From: a virus
Virus record (IMG/VR): IMGVR_UViG_3300036820_000331
Location: 1-40,484 of that record
Length of the DNA stretch: 40,484 nt
Direction: 5' to 3' (one strand)
The translations under genes were made by a program, and so were the position numbers. Under the pieces are notes generated by a model. The model saw only the letters and a list, made by a program, of their open reading frames with translations, searched no databases and was not told the origin of the DNA. This document shows, in pieces, positions 30,032 through 38,208 of this stretch (its first letter is position 1; each line of letters begins with the position of its first letter).

Positions 30032-31285
30032 TCAGGCCGCGGTTTGCTTCGCTGGCTGTGCGGCGAGGGCGGCGGCGGCTCCGTGCTGGGCGGGGTCGTA
30101 GGGGACGCCGTCGAGCCAGCAGCGGTAGATGACGCGGACCCAGGCGCGGGCCAGGATGCGGGTGGCGTGTGGGTGGTCCTTGCCGGCAGCGCGGGCGTTG
30201 TCGTAGATCTGGGCGGCCCAGGGGCTGGCGTGGCGGCTGTTGTCGGCGAAGGTGGTGATGGCGACGCGGAACCGCTTGTTGCAGGCCCACCGGAAGTGGA
30301 CGGAGCGGTGCTTGCCGGATTCCTTGGTGACCGGGGTGACGCCGGCGAGGGCGGCGACGGAGTCGGGGTGCTCGTAGGCTGGTCGGCAATCGCCCCACTC
30401 GGCGAGCACCTGGGCGGCGTTGACCTGACCCGACCTTGGCAGCGACGTGAAGATCGCCCCGTCCGGGTGCTCTCCGAGGTGGGCGGCGACGGACCGGTCG
30501 AGGTTCTTCACCGACGCGTTGAGTGCCTGCAGGACGGCGACGGCGGCGAGCACGGCGTCGCGCAGGGCTTCGCTGAGCGATTCCAGGCCGGTGCCGGCCG
30601 GGGCGGCGCGCAGCCGGGCGAGCAGCTCGGCGGCGGTGCGGCGGCCGGAGTAGCCGTGCTTGAGGCAGAACGCGGCCATCCGCTTCTCGCCGAGGTGGAC
30701 GGCGGCGGCCGGGGTCGGGTAGCGGGTCAGGAACTCCAGGCTGATCGGCGACTCGACGTCGGCGAAGATGGCCCTGGCGCCGGGCCAGTGCGCGTCCAGC
30801 AGCGCCGACAGCTGATTGGTCGCCGCCACCCGCATCTCGACGATGTCGCCGCGGGTCCGCACGACGGTGCGCAGGGCCAGGGTCTGGTCGGAGTACGGCT
30901 CGGCGACCCGCAGCTGGCCGGCCCGCACCCGCAGGTAGTCGGCGATGAACGCGGCGTCGGCGGTGTCGGACTTGGCGCCCGACGGTACCTCGCCCTCGCG
31001 CCAGGTCTTGATCGCGTTCGGCTTGACCGGCACGACCGGGTGCCCTGCCTCCAGCAGCAGGTCCACCAGGCGGCCGTCCGGCCGCTCGATCGCGACCGGC
31101 ATGTCGCCGGCCGGGCCGAAGCGGGCCAGCCGGCGCAGCAGCGCGGCGATCCCGTCAGCGGAATGCTCGATGGTGAACTGGGCGGTGATCTTCCCGGCCG
31201 CATCCAGCACGCACACGGCATGGGCCTCGGCGGCCCAGTCGATCCCGGTGAAGAACAGCGCATCAGGCAGCGCAAACGCCGGCAT
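30032..31285 (-). CDS. IS110-family DEDD transposase/recombinase
   Basis: ATG 31285 with AAGGAG about five bases upstream gives 417 residues; a longer frame upstream lacks support. The N-terminal RuvC-like part has FTGIDWAAEAHAV (first Asp), an ERPDG segment and KSDTADAAFIADYLR (last acidic pair), the usual DEDD tetrad layout. The C-terminal Transposase_20-type domain has SLPRSGQVNAAQVLAEWGD and SVAALAGVTPVTKESGKHRSVHFRWACNKR, containing the Ser region that carries the nucleophile in this family. It inserts by RNA-guided strand exchange in studied relatives. Confidence 0.9.
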   Translation of the reverse strand: MPAFALPDALFFTGIDWAAEAHAVCVLDAAGKITAQFTIEHSADGIAALLRRLARFGPAGDMPVAIERPDGRLVDLLLEAGHPVVPVKPNAIKTWREGEVPSGAKSDTADAAFIADYLRVRAGQLRVAEPYSDQTLALRTVVRTRGDIVEMRVAATNQLSALLDAHWPGARAIFADVESPISLEFLTRYPTPAAAVHLGEKRMAAFCLKHGYSGRRTAAELLARLRAAPAGTGLESLSEALRDAVLAAVAVLQALNASVKNLDRSVAAHLGEHPDGAIFTSLPRSGQVNAAQVLAEWGDCRPAYEHPDSVAALAGVTPVTKESGKHRSVHFRWACNKRFRVAITTFADNSRHASPWAAQIYDNARAAGKDHPHATRILARAWVRVIYRCWLDGVPYDPAQHGAAAALAAQPAKQTAA

Positions 31286-31440
31286 GAAAGCTCCTTGCGA
31301 TGGCAGCGACGACCCGGCGAGGAGGACAGCTACCGGGTGGTCACTAACCGGCGCTCTGCGGCGCGTCTCCCTGTTGCCAGTCCGTGTCCCCGGAAGGGCC
31401 GGGGGCGGTGGTGTCATGCTGGCCGTTTTCCGGCTACCGC
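31286..31440 (-). ncRNA. Candidate bridge RNA region of the IS110 element
   Basis: The non-coding end upstream of the transposase can form a hairpin on the minus strand: GCCAG/CTGGC (31376-31380 and 31419-31423) around an inner stem CCCCGG/CCGGGG (31388-31393 and 31399-31404). The internal loop between them holds GTGTCATG (31411-31418), the exact reverse complement of CATGACAC at the left insertion flank (30010-30017). It also holds AGTCCGT (31379-31385), which matches AGACCGT on the right flank (31444-31450) at six of seven bases. This is what a target-binding loop would show. Full folding was not computed. Confidence 0.6.
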
Positions 31441-31518
31441 ACTAGACCGTCACCCCGGCCCCCGCCGAGTCCCAACAACGAGCACCGTAACGGTGCCCGC
31501 ACTAAGGATGGTGCCCTA

Positions 31519-32748
31519 GTGACCGCCCAGACCGTTTCCCAGGCCGTCGAGAAGCGCGACAGCGGGCCCGTCGCGATCATGTGGACCCGCAAGCGCCACT
31601 TCGATGCCGTGCTGCCCGGGTCGGTGGACGTTGAGGCGTTCCTCGGCACGGCCGCCGGCGCCCTGTACGCGTCGGACGTGCCGGGCAAGAAGCTCACGCT
31701 GATGGGCTGCGCGCAGGCCAACCCCGACAGTCTGATCGTCTCGCTGATGGAATGCGCGGCGCTCGGCCACATGCCCGGCACCGACGAGTACTACCTGACC
31801 CCCCGCATGGACCACGGCCGGCCGAAAGTCCTCGGCATCGAGGGCTACCGCGGCGTGATCGAGCGCATGTACCGCTCCGGCGCGGTCGCGAAGGTCGTCG
31901 TCCGCGAGGTGTGCGAGCGCGACTACTTCGACTACCGCGAGGGCGAGATGGACATCCCTGTCCACCGGTTCGCCCAGGGCACCACCGGGGCCGCGTTCTT
32001 CTCCTCCGCCCAGTCCCGCGGGCAGATGGTCGGCGGCTACTCCTACGCCCAGCTCACCAACGGCTCGTTCTCCCGTGTCGTCATCCTCACCCGCGACGAC
32101 ATCTTCGCTGCGCGCGACTCCGGCGGCTACAAGCCCGACGACAGCTTCAGCCCGTGGAACCGTCTCGATGGCGGCGCGGAGCACCCCGAGTTCACGGGCC
32201 GGAGCATGTGGTGGAAGACACTCGCCAAGCGGCTCGAGCCGTGGGTGCCGACCAGCCGCGAGTACCGGCGCGAGCAGTTGCGCGCATCGGCCGCCGCAGC
32301 CGAGCAGGCGCGCCCGCGGGCCGGGCTGGGCAGCCTTCCCGACGCCCCGGCTCTGCCCAGCGGCCACAGCGACATCGTTGAGGCAGAGATTGTGGAGCAC
32401 CCGGCCGTGGCCGCCCAGGCCGGGCAGGCGCCCGCTGAGACCTCGGCGTCGGCTACCGAGCAGGGAACCCCGGACGGCTCGCCGGCGAGCCCCGGGCCGG
32501 CTGCATCCGGTATAGCGACCGGGAGGCTGGAGCAGCTCCTCCAGGAGGTCCCGCTGGGGACTGCGGCCGACCGCGCCGAGTTCATCGCCTGGGTGACCGG
32601 GCATCCGGCCGATGAGGAACTCACCCCGGCCGATGTCAAGAAGCTGACCGCGCGGCTGGACGGCGCGCTCAAGGCGGTCAAGGGCAACGGCGAGCAGGCC
32701 GCCTCGGCGCTGTGGGAGCAGCACAAGCAGGCCACGGGCGCCAAGTGA
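31519..32748 (+). CDS. recT: RecT-family single-strand annealing protein
   Basis: GTG 31519 has AAGGA at 31504-31508 and a small GCACCG-TAA-CGGTGC hairpin (31482-31496) before it; the product is 409 residues. The core (about 1-250) shows the RecT pattern: LTLMGCAQANPDSLIVSLMECAALGHMPG, YYLTPRMDHGRPKVLGIEGYRGVIERMYRSG, VCERDYFDY and SMWWKTLAKRLEPWVP. The C-terminal ~150 residues are a disordered Ala/Pro/Glu-rich tail, then a helical end. RecT coats single strands and pairs complementary DNA after YqaJ resection. The upstream coupling with the exonuclease is now broken by the IS. Confidence 0.9.
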   Translation: MTAQTVSQAVEKRDSGPVAIMWTRKRHFDAVLPGSVDVEAFLGTAAGALYASDVPGKKLTLMGCAQANPDSLIVSLMECAALGHMPGTDEYYLTPRMDHGRPKVLGIEGYRGVIERMYRSGAVAKVVVREVCERDYFDYREGEMDIPVHRFAQGTTGAAFFSSAQSRGQMVGGYSYAQLTNGSFSRVVILTRDDIFAARDSGGYKPDDSFSPWNRLDGGAEHPEFTGRSMWWKTLAKRLEPWVPTSREYRREQLRASAAAAEQARPRAGLGSLPDAPALPSGHSDIVEAEIVEHPAVAAQAGQAPAETSASATEQGTPDGSPASPGPAASGIATGRLEQLLQEVPLGTAADRAEFIAWVTGHPADEELTPADVKKLTARLDGALKAVKGNGEQAASALWEQHKQATGAK

Positions 32749-32975
32749 CCCGGGCCCAGGTGGAAGCCGCGCTGCCCCGGCCGGCGCGCTTCGGGAACCC
32801 GAGCCGCCGGCGCCTGCTCAACGGCATCGAGGACTTCCTGTTCATCGGCGGGGACAGGCTGCCGGTGAGGATCGCCGCAGACCGGCTCGGGGTCTGCAAG
32901 CGGACGGTTGAGCGCTACCGCCGCCTGCTGCGGGAGACAGGTGCGGGAGCAGGCCCCGCAGGGAGCACGCCATGA
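32745..32975 (+). CDS. Small HTH protein
   Basis: GTG 32745 overlaps the recT stop (GTGA) and gives 76 residues. RIAADRLGVCKRTVERYRRLLRE is a convincing HTH. The N-terminal part is basic with Pro residues. It could be a transcription regulator or DNA-binding accessory. Confidence 0.65.
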   Translation: MTRAQVEAALPRPARFGNPSRRRLLNGIEDFLFIGGDRLPVRIAADRLGVCKRTVERYRRLLRETGAGAGPAGSTP

Positions 32976-33232
32976 TCCCCGTGCGCGTCCGGATGGACAC
33001 CAAGCCGGTCATCGGCCCTTCGCCCGATGTCCTCGCGTGCACGCTCGGCATGGGCCCGCAGGCCGGTGGCACCCGCTGTGGCCGCGCTCCCGCTGTGCCG
33101 ATCCGCGCGATCTGCGTGCACGAGCACATCGAGGAAGCCGTCATCTGCGGCACCCACCGCGCCCTCCCGCAGTACTGCGAGCCCTGCGCTGCCGCTGGCT
33201 GCTTCTGGTGCCGGATGAGCGTGATGGCATGA
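32972..33232 (+). CDS. Cys-rich small protein
   Basis: ATG 32972 (ATGA) gives 86 residues with several Cys and His residues: CTLG, RCGR, C..HEH, CGTHR, YCEPCAAAGCFWC. These suggest zinc binding. No family is recognised. Confidence 0.55.
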   Translation: MIPVRVRMDTKPVIGPSPDVLACTLGMGPQAGGTRCGRAPAVPIRAICVHEHIEEAVICGTHRALPQYCEPCAAAGCFWCRMSVMA

Positions 33233-33801
33233 GCCTTGACCAGCGCCAGGAGATGCGCCGCTGCGGGCACCGGTTCGGTTCCGAGCTTGACGCCCGCTGC
33301 TCCAAGCGCGGCCAGCAGCCCGGGGCTGTCATCGAGGAGTGCTGGGTACCTGGCTGCGGGGGATGGCACGTCCGCAGCGAGAAGGCGGCAACCGGGAAAC
33401 CCGCGCCGAAGGGAAGCGGCAGCGGCCCCAGTGACAAGGTGCGCGCCCTCGTCATCGCCCGCGACCTTGCCCGCTGCGTGTGCTGCGGACGGAGCGTGGC
33501 CGGCCAGCAGGCGAGCATTCAGCACCGCCGGGCCCGGGGCATGGGCGGCAGCAGCGAGGCGCACGCGTCATGCTGCTGCAACCTCGTGCTCGCGCTGGGC
33601 AGCGGAACCACCGGCTGCCATGGCCGCATGGAGTCGCGCCGGGATCCGCACGACCGCGCCAAGGGCTACGTACTCGAGCAGTGGGAGGTTCCGGCCCTTG
33701 CCCCGGTGATGGTCTTTGACCGGCCCGGCGGATCAGGCGTGAGCCAGTTCGCTACCTGCGACGGCCAGTGGAGCAGTGCCCCTGGCCAGGTGAGCGCGTG
33801 A
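33229..33801 (+). CDS. HNH endonuclease
   Basis: ATG 33229 overlaps the upstream stop and gives 190 residues; a longer frame is a shadow. The HNH core occupies ~70-140: VCCGRS, H99 in QHRRARGMGG, N118, and H131 in TTGCHGRMES. This is the phage type often associated with homing or packaging. The N-terminal part has a Cys-rich segment (CWVPGCGGWHV). It would cut DNA using a single metal ion. Confidence 0.8.
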   Translation: MSLDQRQEMRRCGHRFGSELDARCSKRGQQPGAVIEECWVPGCGGWHVRSEKAATGKPAPKGSGSGPSDKVRALVIARDLARCVCCGRSVAGQQASIQHRRARGMGGSSEAHASCCCNLVLALGSGTTGCHGRMESRRDPHDRAKGYVLEQWEVPALAPVMVFDRPGGSGVSQFATCDGQWSSAPGQVSA

Positions 33802-34052
33802 TCACCGTCGCCGCCGACCTCCTCGGCATCCTCCTGGCCCTGCTGCCGCTTGCCGCCCTGATCGCCATCGTCTGCGCCATCGTCTGCGCCTTGCAGCGGA
33901 ACTGGCCTCAGCTGCCCTCCCGGCTGCGGATAAGGCGGGTGCCCTCCCAGTTCCCTGACGGCAAGCCGCTGAGTGTTCCCGAGCGTGAGCGGTTCGCCTG
34001 GATCACCAAGGGATACAAGAGCACTGCGCGTGAGCCGGGGTGGAAGCGGTGA
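33798..34052 (+). CDS. Small single-spanning membrane protein
   Basis: GTG 33798 (GTGA) gives 84 residues. A long hydrophobic helix (about 6-33) is followed by a basic tail with a PSQFPDGKPLSVPERERFAW segment. No family is recognised. Confidence 0.55.
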   Translation: MITVAADLLGILLALLPLAALIAIVCAIVCALQRNWPQLPSRLRIRRVPSQFPDGKPLSVPERERFAWITKGYKSTAREPGWKR

Positions 34053-35413
34053 GCGCGGCCAGCTATGCGGAGCTTCTGGAGCGCCGGGCGCAGCTTGACA
34101 GCGCGTCGGGCTTTGAGCCGCTGTGGCTGCCGGACTTCCTGTTCGGGTTCCAGGCGCACCTGGACGAGTGGGCGATCCGGCAGGGCCGCGGAGCACTCCT
34201 GACGGACTGCGGTACGGGCAAGACGCCAATGGAGCTCGTGTGGGCGCAGAACGTGCACCGGCACACCGGCCGCCCGGTACTGCTGCTGGCCCCGCTCGGT
34301 GTCACCTTCCAGACCGAGACCGAGGCCGCGAAGTTCGGCGTTGAGGCTGCCACGTCACGCGACGGCGCCATTCCGGCGCCCATCACGGTGGCCAATTACG
34401 AGCGCCTGCGCCATTTCGACCGCGACGCGTTCGGCGGGGTGGTGTGCGACGAGTCCAGTTGCCTGAAAGCTTTCGACGGCAAGCGCCGGGCCGAGGTGAC
34501 CGAGTTCCTGCGCAAGATGCCGTTCCGGCTGCTGGCGACGGCCACCGCGGCGCCGAACGACTACATCGAGCTCGGCACCTCAAGCGAGGCCCTGGGCTAC
34601 CTCGGCCACGTGGACATGCTGTCGCGGTTCTTCACCTCGGACCCGCAGTGGCGGGTTCAGGGCCACGGTGCGCCCTGGCGGTTCAAGGGCCACGCGCAGG
34701 AGCCATTCTGGCGCTTCGTCGCCTCGTGGGCCCGGGGCATGCGGCGGCCCTCCGACCTCGGCTTCGATGACACGGGGTTCGATCTTCCGCCGCTGGAGTA
34801 CCGCCAGCACGTCGTGGAGCCGGACACGCCGTCCGGCGACGGCGCGCTGTTCGACGTCCCGGCCAACGGGCTGCGCGAGGAACGCGATGAGTCGCGCCGC
34901 TCGCTGGCCGCCCGGTGCGAGAAGGCGGCCGGGCTGCTCGAGGACGCCTCGCCGGGTATCGCCTGGTGCCACCTGAATGCTGAGGGTGACCTGCTGGAGA
35001 AGCTGATCCCGGGTGCCGTCCAGGTGGCGGGCTCAGACCCGGTTGAGGCGAAAGAGGAACGGCTGGCCGCGTTCGCCCGCGGCGAGATACGGGTCCTGGT
35101 CACCAAGCCGGCCGTGGCTGCGTGGGGGCTGAATTTCCAGCACTGCCACCGGATGACGTACTTCCCTGACCATTCCTTCGAGCGCCATTACCAGGCGGTC
35201 CGCCGCTGCTGGCGGTTCGGCCAGGAAAGCCCGGTGACCGTTGACATCGTGACCACTCCGGGCGGCGCCAAGGCACTGGCCAATCTGCAGCGCAAAGCCG
35301 CTCAGGCCGACCGCATGTTTGATGCGCTGACCGCACACATGCGCGACGCGCTGGCCGTGAAGCGCGCGGACTCTTACGAACTTGATGTGGAGGTCCCGCC
35401 GTGGGCAGCGTAG
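34049..35413 (+). CDS. SNF2/DEAD-like phage helicase
   Basis: GTG 34049 (GTGA) gives 454 residues. Motif I is DCGTGKTP (53-60, Lys58), motif II is CDESS (133-137, D134-E135), motif III-like is LLATATAAPND, and the C-terminal half has VLVTKPAVAAWGLNFQHCHRMTYFPDHSFERHYQAVRRCWRFGQ. The last part is the Q-R-x-x-R region of superfamily 2. It resembles phage SNF2-like helicases found beside DNA methylase genes. It probably remodels or unwinds DNA in replication or recombination. Confidence 0.85.
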   Translation: MSAASYAELLERRAQLDSASGFEPLWLPDFLFGFQAHLDEWAIRQGRGALLTDCGTGKTPMELVWAQNVHRHTGRPVLLLAPLGVTFQTETEAAKFGVEAATSRDGAIPAPITVANYERLRHFDRDAFGGVVCDESSCLKAFDGKRRAEVTEFLRKMPFRLLATATAAPNDYIELGTSSEALGYLGHVDMLSRFFTSDPQWRVQGHGAPWRFKGHAQEPFWRFVASWARGMRRPSDLGFDDTGFDLPPLEYRQHVVEPDTPSGDGALFDVPANGLREERDESRRSLAARCEKAAGLLEDASPGIAWCHLNAEGDLLEKLIPGAVQVAGSDPVEAKEERLAAFARGEIRVLVTKPAVAAWGLNFQHCHRMTYFPDHSFERHYQAVRRCWRFGQESPVTVDIVTTPGGAKALANLQRKAAQADRMFDALTAHMRDALAVKRADSYELDVEVPPWAA

Positions 35414-36426
35414 CGGACCAGCAGGTCAGCGACCGGTGGGCGGTCTACAACGGCGACGCCATGGAGGTCTTGCCGAGCCTGCCCGACGGCTCGGTTCACC
35501 TGGCGGTCTACTCCCCGCCGTTCGCCTACGGCGATGAGGGAACGGGCGGCGCCGGGCTTTACAAGTACTCGTCCAGCGAGCGCGACCTTTCGAATGCTGG
35601 CGGCCTGGCCGAGTTCCTGGAAATGTACGCCTGCTTCGTCGCCGAATTGCACCGGGTGACGATGCCGGGCCGCATCAACGCCGTTCACTGCATGGACACC
35701 CCGATGGGCAATTCCGGGGGCGATGAACTGCATGACTTCCCCGGTGACCTGATCCGCCTGCACCAGCGCCTCGGATTCGGCTATGCCGGCCGCCACATCA
35801 TCTGGAAAGAGCCTTTGGCCGTCCGCAACCGGACCATGACCAAGGACCTGACCCACCAGACGACGGTGACCGATGGCGAACTCGCGGGGGTTGCGTCGGC
35901 CGACCAGCTGCTGATTTTCCGCAAGCGCGGCCGCGGTGTCCCGGTCACCCACCCGAACGGCTTCACGGCTTACCACGGTGCCTCGCATCCACCAGCCGAC
36001 GTGCTGCGCCACCGCGGCTGGACGGGCAAGCAGACCGGGAACCTGTACTCGCACTGGGTGTGGCGCCAGTACGCCTCACCGGTCTGGGATGACATCCGGG
36101 GCAACCTCGGCCAGTGGGACAAGCGCGACGTGATGGCCGTGCTGCCATTCCGCGAGGCCCGCGACGAAGAGGACGAGAAGCACGTCCACCCGTTGCAGCT
36201 GGACGTGGCGCGGCGGGTCGTGGACATGCGGACCAACCCCGGCGAGACCGTGCTGACCCCGTTCATGGGCGTCGGCACCGAAATCTACGCGGCAGCCGAG
36301 CTCGGCCGCCGCGGGATCGGCGCCGAACTCAAGAGCTCGTACTACCGGCAGGCCCTGAAGAACCTGGCCGCAGTCGAGTCGGACCGCGCCGAGCAGCCTG
36401 ACCTGTTCTCGGAGGTGGCCGGGTGA
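35401..36426 (+). CDS. Phage N4/N6 DNA methyltransferase
   Basis: GTG 35401 (overlapping the helicase gene by 13 bases) gives 341 residues. The catalytic motif SPPF is at 38-41 and the AdoMet-binding motif FMGVGTE near 288-294, which is the beta-class permuted order. The middle has a long target-recognition region. SPPF is compatible with either N4-cytosine or N6-adenine activity. No restriction enzyme is encoded next to it, so it probably protects phage DNA. Confidence 0.85.
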   Translation: MGSVADQQVSDRWAVYNGDAMEVLPSLPDGSVHLAVYSPPFAYGDEGTGGAGLYKYSSSERDLSNAGGLAEFLEMYACFVAELHRVTMPGRINAVHCMDTPMGNSGGDELHDFPGDLIRLHQRLGFGYAGRHIIWKEPLAVRNRTMTKDLTHQTTVTDGELAGVASADQLLIFRKRGRGVPVTHPNGFTAYHGASHPPADVLRHRGWTGKQTGNLYSHWVWRQYASPVWDDIRGNLGQWDKRDVMAVLPFREARDEEDEKHVHPLQLDVARRVVDMRTNPGETVLTPFMGVGTEIYAAAELGRRGIGAELKSSYYRQALKNLAAVESDRAEQPDLFSEVAG

Positions 36427-36632
36427 GCGGCCCCGGCATCGCGGCAGCGGTCATCCTCGGCCCGGTGGGCCTGTTCCTGGCCGTAGCCATCGTGCTGCGG
36501 ATCCGGGAGCGATGCCGTCACCGGTACTCCGTCAGCGAACTGACCGGCCTGTCCCGCACGGACATCCCCGAGTGGCCGCATGTGAAGGACGGGCCCGTCG
36601 AGGGAGAGCAGGCACCCGGGGGTGAGCGGTGA
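36423..36632 (+). CDS. Small membrane protein, paralogue of the protein at 37138
   Basis: GTG 36423 (GTGA) gives 69 residues: a hydrophobic helix (about 4-26), then RYSVSELTGLSRTDIPEWPHVK. The same motif, RHSVSELTGLSRGDVPEWPYVR, occurs in the protein two genes downstream, so this is a local duplication. Function unknown. Confidence 0.65.
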   Translation: MSGPGIAAAVILGPVGLFLAVAIVLRIRERCRHRYSVSELTGLSRTDIPEWPHVKDGPVEGEQAPGGER

Positions 36633-37141
36633 CCGCATCCCCTTGGCGCTTGTCCTGGCGCGCCGATCCTGCCGTCGCGGCCCTCGCCGACCGGCACTAC
36701 TCCCGCAAGACGGCGGGGGCCACTCAGTTCACGCCTCCCGGTCGCGTCCTCGTGCTGCGCACGGTGGACCGCACTGCGGCATGGGTGACGCTCTGGTCCC
36801 TCGCCGAGTTCGCCCCGCTCCACGAGTGGGCCGGGGCGTGGATGAACACGCTGTTCCGCAAGGAGGGATCCGGGCTCGCGTCGGACATGATCCGGCACGC
36901 TGTGGCGCACACGCTGGCCCGCTGGCCCGCGGTGCCGGACCTGGGCATGGTCACCCTGATCGACGCCTCCAAGGTCCGCCACAAGCGCGACCCGGGCCGC
37001 TGCTACCTGAAGGCCGGCTTCCGCCGGGCCGGGTTCACCAAGGGCGGTCTGCATGTGCTCCAGCTGCTCCCGGCCGACATGCCCGAGCCCGAGCCTGCGC
37101 CCGGCTCCCAGGACGCCCTGTTCGCACTGGAGGCGTCGTGA
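36629..37141 (+). CDS. Mom-like GNAT-fold protein, probable DNA base modification
   Basis: GTG 36629 gives 170 residues. ADRHYSRKT, an LVLRT strand, FRKEGSGLASDMIRHAV and TLIDASKVRHKRDPGRCYLKAGFR follow the pattern of phage Mom-like acyltransferases of the GNAT fold, which in phage Mu convert adenine to a carbamoylmethyl form that resists restriction. A methylase gene lies one gene upstream. The match is from pattern memory, not from a search. Confidence 0.55.
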   Translation: MTASPWRLSWRADPAVAALADRHYSRKTAGATQFTPPGRVLVLRTVDRTAAWVTLWSLAEFAPLHEWAGAWMNTLFRKEGSGLASDMIRHAVAHTLARWPAVPDLGMVTLIDASKVRHKRDPGRCYLKAGFRRAGFTKGGLHVLQLLPADMPEPEPAPGSQDALFALEAS

Positions 37142-37419
37142 CCGTCTTCACCTGGGCCGTGCTCGCCGTCTACGCCGCCGTGGTGCTGGCCCTGGCCGTG
37201 CGCAGCCGCCGCAAGCCCCGCCGCCGGCATTCCGTCAGCGAACTGACCGGCCTGTCCCGCGGCGACGTCCCGGAGTGGCCGTATGTGCGAGTGCCCCAGA
37301 GCAGCGAAGTGGAGTGGGAGCGGGTGACCCGGGCGGTCGACGGGGAGCCGCCACCAGGACAGGACCCGCTCATCGTGCGCAAGCCCAAAGACCCGCAGCA
37401 AGGAAAAGAGAGCCGATGA
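37138..37419 (+). CDS. Small membrane protein, paralogue of the protein at 36423
   Basis: GTG 37138 (GTGA) gives 93 residues with one helix (about 4-22), then basic residues and the shared SVSELTGLSR motif. At the DNA level about 30 bases are identical between the two copies. The extra C-terminal part is polar and Pro-rich. Function unknown. Confidence 0.65.
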   Translation: MTVFTWAVLAVYAAVVLALAVRSRRKPRRRHSVSELTGLSRGDVPEWPYVRVPQSSEVEWERVTRAVDGEPPPGQDPLIVRKPKDPQQGKESR

Positions 37420-37598
37420 CCGTTCACGAGGCCCGCAAGCTCACCGGCCACCGGGTGCGCTACCAGATCGGCGCCTGGGTGCAGTTCGGCCACATCACCT
37501 GGGCTGGGCGGGGCACCGTCCTTGCCCTGCTCGACGGCGAGCCCCACCCGCGGCCCGTCTGCCCCGGAGCGCTGAGCCTGACGGGCAGCCCGCGGTGA
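37416..37598 (+). CDS. Small uncharacterised protein, 60 residues
   Basis: ATG 37416 (ATGA) starts TVHEARKLTGHRVRYQIGAWVQFGHITWAGRGTV and ends at 37598. The strand-rich core looks like a small barrel. No family is recognised. Confidence 0.55.
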   Translation: MTVHEARKLTGHRVRYQIGAWVQFGHITWAGRGTVLALLDGEPHPRPVCPGALSLTGSPR

Positions 37599-37819
37599 AC
37601 CCCACCGTCGCCGAGACGGCCATCGTCGTCCTCGGACTGGGCAACCTGTCCTGGATGGTGCTGCTGGCAGCCGGCAAGCTCAAGACCGCCGGGCCAGCCA
37701 GGAAGGGCGCGAACCTGGCTCCTGCGCCCACGGTGAAGACCAGCGGCCAGCCCCGCCAGGCCAACGGCCGGTATGCGAGCAAGACCACGCTGCACGAGGC
37801 GGGGACTGAAGCCGCATGA
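37595..37819 (+). CDS. Small membrane protein
   Basis: GTG 37595 (GTGA) gives 74 residues with a hydrophobic helix (about 7-26) and a basic polar tail. No family is recognised. Confidence 0.5.
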   Translation: MNPTVAETAIVVLGLGNLSWMVLLAAGKLKTAGPARKGANLAPAPTVKTSGQPRQANGRYASKTTLHEAGTEAA

Positions 37820-38208
37820 TCGCCCCCGTCGCCGAGCTCGCCGGCTGCGCCAGCGCCGCGGTCCTGCTGGCCTATGGCCTGTGCGACGCCGCACGCAAGC
37901 TCGCCCCCGCGGCCAGGAGACTGCCCCGCGCCGTCTCCGTCCTCGCTGAGGGTCTGGTCTGCGGCTTCGCCTGGTGGCTCGCAGGCGGCGTCCAGGGCCT
38001 GCGCCACCACCCCCGCGCCGCCCAGCACTGCACCCGCCACGCCCCCGCAGCCGTCGCCGTGGCCCGGCCCGCACCGCTGCCCGGCCCGTTCCCGCCAGTG
38101 CCCCGGCCCGCCGAAGCTGCCGAGTCCATGACGCCGCTCGGGCCCGACACCGCCGTCCAGGTCGCCCTTGTCCAGCCCTACACCGATCGGCCCGGGAGGT
38201 GGGAGTGA
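37816..38208 (+). CDS. Membrane protein with Pro-rich tail
   Basis: ATG 37816 (ATGA) gives 130 residues: two hydrophobic stretches (about 5-22 and 40-57) with a basic link, then a Pro/Ala-rich region. No family is recognised. Confidence 0.5.
   Translation: MIAPVAELAGCASAAVLLAYGLCDAARKLAPAARRLPRAVSVLAEGLVCGFAWWLAGGVQGLRHHPRAAQHCTRHAPAAVAVARPAPLPGPFPPVPRPAEAAESMTPLGPDTAVQVALVQPYTDRPGRWE

Larger units (their letters stand above)
30019..31443 (-). mobile_element. IS110-family insertion sequence
   Basis: The insertion spans about 1425 bases. CACT occurs on both sides (30015-30018 and 31440-31443) and suggests the joint, with a CT core as in some IS110 relatives. No terminal inverted repeats are apparent, as is normal for this family. 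The transposase ends only 13 bases from one border and has a long non-coding region at its other end. The element lies between the exonuclease and recT genes, opposite in direction, and was probably a recent arrival. Confidence 0.75.
30011..31519 (+). pseudogene. 27-codon reading frame interrupted by IS110 insertion
   Basis: ATG 30011 has AAGGAG upstream and overlaps the exonuclease stop (ATGA), as for other genes of this operon. The IS begins a few bases later. Joining 30011-30018 to 31444-31519 across the shared CACT restores one frame of exactly 28 codons that ends TAG at 31517-31519, overlapping the recT GTG by one base. This fits the chain of overlaps in the operon. It may be a small peptide or just a leader; function unknown. 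Confidence 0.5.

Noticed and set aside
29906-31519. Long plus-strand frame through the IS
   Set aside because: It is antisense to the transposase and Gly/Arg/Asp-rich without any recognisable domain.
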